DNA from: Thermoplasmata archaeon
GTDB lineage: Archaea; Thermoplasmatota; Thermoplasmata; Thermoplasmatales; Thermoplasmataceae
NCBI GenBank assembly: GCA_021790415.1
Contig: JAJYDZ010000005.1
Coordinates: 1-14,861 of the forward strand
Length of the DNA stretch: 14,861 nt
Direction: 5' to 3'
Both the position numbers and the translations under genes were made by a program. Positions 13,397-14,861 of the stretch are shown here, one piece after another (the stretch's first letter is position 1; every line of letters starts with the position of its first letter). Under the pieces are notes generated by a model. That model was not told the DNA's origin. It saw nothing but the letters and a program-made list of their open reading frames with translations, and did no database searches.

Positions 13397-14861
13397 GTGG
13401 AAAAGTATGTCTTTCTTTCCATTCTATTGACTTTAATCATGATATTGCCTGCTTTTTCACTTATAACGCAAACTGAAGATATAAATGCACACCCAGTAAA
13501 AAATGAAAGCAACTTTGGTAATGTAGCTTTAGCCCCTCTCAATACCCCTATTGATAGATTTGTTTGTAGTGACAAATCATATGACTATGCAAATTTTACT
13601 TTACAAAATTTAGATTATAATATTTCTACAACAAAAGGTACAGCGGGTAGTGTTATTAATATGGCCAATAATTTCACCGGGGCTTACTACATACAAAACA
13701 ACGGCACATTGGTAGAGCAAAACTTTATTGGCAACAATATTAGTTATCTGGCGAAAAGCCCTCTTTTATATTTAAAATATAATTATTTAAACTACAACGG
13801 AGAATATTATGGGGAAATGCCCTACTATAATAACACAAACGTGTTAAAGTGGATTTTCATTTACGGAACAAATCCTAAAGATTATTTTGAAATTTGGGGT
13901 TTCAATTTAGTAAATAATACGGTAATAAATTACACCGAAACCAATCTTTCCATGCTGCCGACATGCAATAGTAACTTTCAATTAACATATGTCGGCAACG
14001 GTAATTTCATTGGGATAGGCGGTGGGGAATCAAATTATTATGTTTGGAACTTCTATGAAAAAACATTAGTTTATTCCGGAACAGACCCATTTTATATAGT
14101 TGAAGCTAATAATATCTATTTCATCCCCCAATATGATGAATTTGTTGATGTGTGGGCAGACGGGACAAGAACTGATAATATTCAATATGCCCGCATAGGC
14201 ATAAACGGAGAAATATCAAAGGTTTACAATATAACAACCAATCAAACTTATAAGATCAATGGTGTTTTTGACATAATTGTTGATGTGAACACTAATGACA
14301 TCTGGATTAATGATGGAGCAGGCAGTTATGGTTTAATCATTATTTTACATTGGACCGGCTCTTCATTTGATTTGGTATCTCAAAATTATACCAGTTCAGA
14401 CCTTATAGATAATTCTTACAATGATTATGCAGTTGAAAATAATTATATCCCCATTATTACGGATACAGGATGTATCCAATCAGGTTCGGGAGGTTATGGA
14501 AGTCCAGCGCAATTTTTTATTAACGAATTCCAAAGAACAGCAACAAATATAACAGGTTTATCAGGAAATGATATCAGATGGGCCACTTCCGCTGTTGCCG
14601 GAGACGGAGCACCAATCGGAATTCAATTACCAGAGGTTAATAATTCGAATTTAAATTCATCATATTATGGAATGTGGCTTAATACTTCCTCAAAAGAACC
14701 CCATGTTTTTTATGTCTGGAATAGCTCTGAACCGGAATCAATAGCTAGTTATTTAAGAAAAGACGAATCATTGCAATTTCAAGTCAAACTTCGGGAAAAA
14801 GGTCTCCCTATAGGAACATCATGGTCAGTTACTCTTAACCGCACAACTGAATCATCCACAA
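13397..14861 (+). CDS. Large secreted Asn-rich surface glycoprotein, GTG start, 3' end beyond window
   Basis: A frame of 488 complete codons stays open from 13397 to the window end. An in-frame TAA at 13388 makes the GTG the earliest conventional start; the first ATG (13439) would remove most of the signal peptide. The N-terminus (MEKYVF, then a hydrophobic run to about residue 22) is an export signal. The mature part is rich in Asn, Tyr, Ser, Thr and Gly, has about 19 Asn-glycosylation sequons and only two Cys, and shows repeated β-strand-like segments suggestive of a propeller or sandwich. Near the end, REKGLPIGTSWSVTL matches the FxExGLPxGTxWxVxL motif common in exported proteins of Thermoplasmata and Sulfolobales, including thermopsin-linked ones. 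Codon use (TTA, AAT, TAT) looks more AT-rich than its neighbours. An S-layer or adhesin-like role is inferred only. Confidence 0.75.
   Translation, partial: MEKYVFLSILLTLIMILPAFSLITQTEDINAHPVKNESNFGNVALAPLNTPIDRFVCSDKSYDYANFTLQNLDYNISTTKGTAGSVINMANNFTGAYYIQNNGTLVEQNFIGNNISYLAKSPLLYLKYNYLNYNGEYYGEMPYYNNTNVLKWIFIYGTNPKDYFEIWGFNLVNNTVINYTETNLSMLPTCNSNFQLTYVGNGNFIGIGGGESNYYVWNFYEKTLVYSGTDPFYIVEANNIYFIPQYDEFVDVWADGTRTDNIQYARIGINGEISKVYNITTNQTYKINGVFDIIVDVNTNDIWINDGAGSYGLIIILHWTGSSFDLVSQNYTSSDLIDNSYNDYAVENNYIPIITDTGCIQSGSGGYGSPAQFFINEFQRTATNITGLSGNDIRWATSAVAGDGAPIGIQLPEVNNSNLNSSYYGMWLNTSSKEPHVFYVWNSSEPESIASYLRKDESLQFQVKLREKGLPIGTSWSVTLNRTTESST

Noticed and set aside
13303..13575. 90-codon minus-strand ORF near the end of the window
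   Set aside because: It overlaps the promoter and signal-peptide region of the plus-strand glycoprotein gene, which has far better support, and encodes nothing recognisable.

Overview
The window looks like chromosomal DNA of a thermoacidophilic euryarchaeon of the order Thermoplasmatales. Evidence is the low-GC composition, TATA boxes about 26 nt before the first ATG of several transcription units (leaderless mRNAs), Shine-Dalgarno sites mainly before internal operon genes, a surface protein carrying the GLPxGTxW motif common in this group, and several archaeal-type membrane proteins. A Cuniculiplasma- or Ferroplasma-like source is possible, but the genus is a guess. No rRNA, tRNA, CRISPR array or insertion sequence was recognised, and no stretch above 300 bases lacks a gene.

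Layout. 1-735: the C-terminal part of an ArsB arsenite efflux pump, cut by the window edge. 772-1806: divergent ridA and an HEYMH zinc-protease-like gene around a perfect 17-bp palindrome. 1803-4818 (minus): a tight operon of an SCP2 lipid-carrier protein, an iron-type alcohol dehydrogenase and an aldehyde dehydrogenase. 5055-6467: a seven-TM protein with a Cys-containing outer domain. 6499-7320 (minus): a PadR regulator with an N-terminal CxCxC, a 66-aa Cys/His coiled-coil protein and a possible 40-aa leader ORF. 7373-9420 (minus): a secreted, membrane-anchored phospholipase C/acid-phosphatase-type phosphoesterase, coupled to a six-TM protein. 9504-13250 (plus, divergent from the phosphoesterase): an operon of an alkyl-DHAP-synthase-like flavoprotein, a GlpD-type glycerol-3-phosphate dehydrogenase and a diacylglycerol-kinase-family lipid kinase. 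13397-end: a large secreted Asn-rich glycoprotein starting at GTG and running off the window.

How the genes may work together. The main theme is glycerolipid and long-chain alcohol chemistry. The flavoprotein keeps the AGPS hallmarks (SHHHGPG, SHxYxxGACIYF, RL-D), which is unusual in an archaeon whose core lipids should be G1P isoprenoid ethers. Beside it sit GlpD (DHAP and G3P), a lipid kinase, an exported phosphoesterase and, about 5 kb away, a carrier-ADH-ALDH operon suited to hydrophobic alcohols. One speculative reading is uptake and dismantling, or remodelling, of ether or ester glycerolipids. A plain glycerophosphate-salvage role is also possible. Sequence alone cannot decide.
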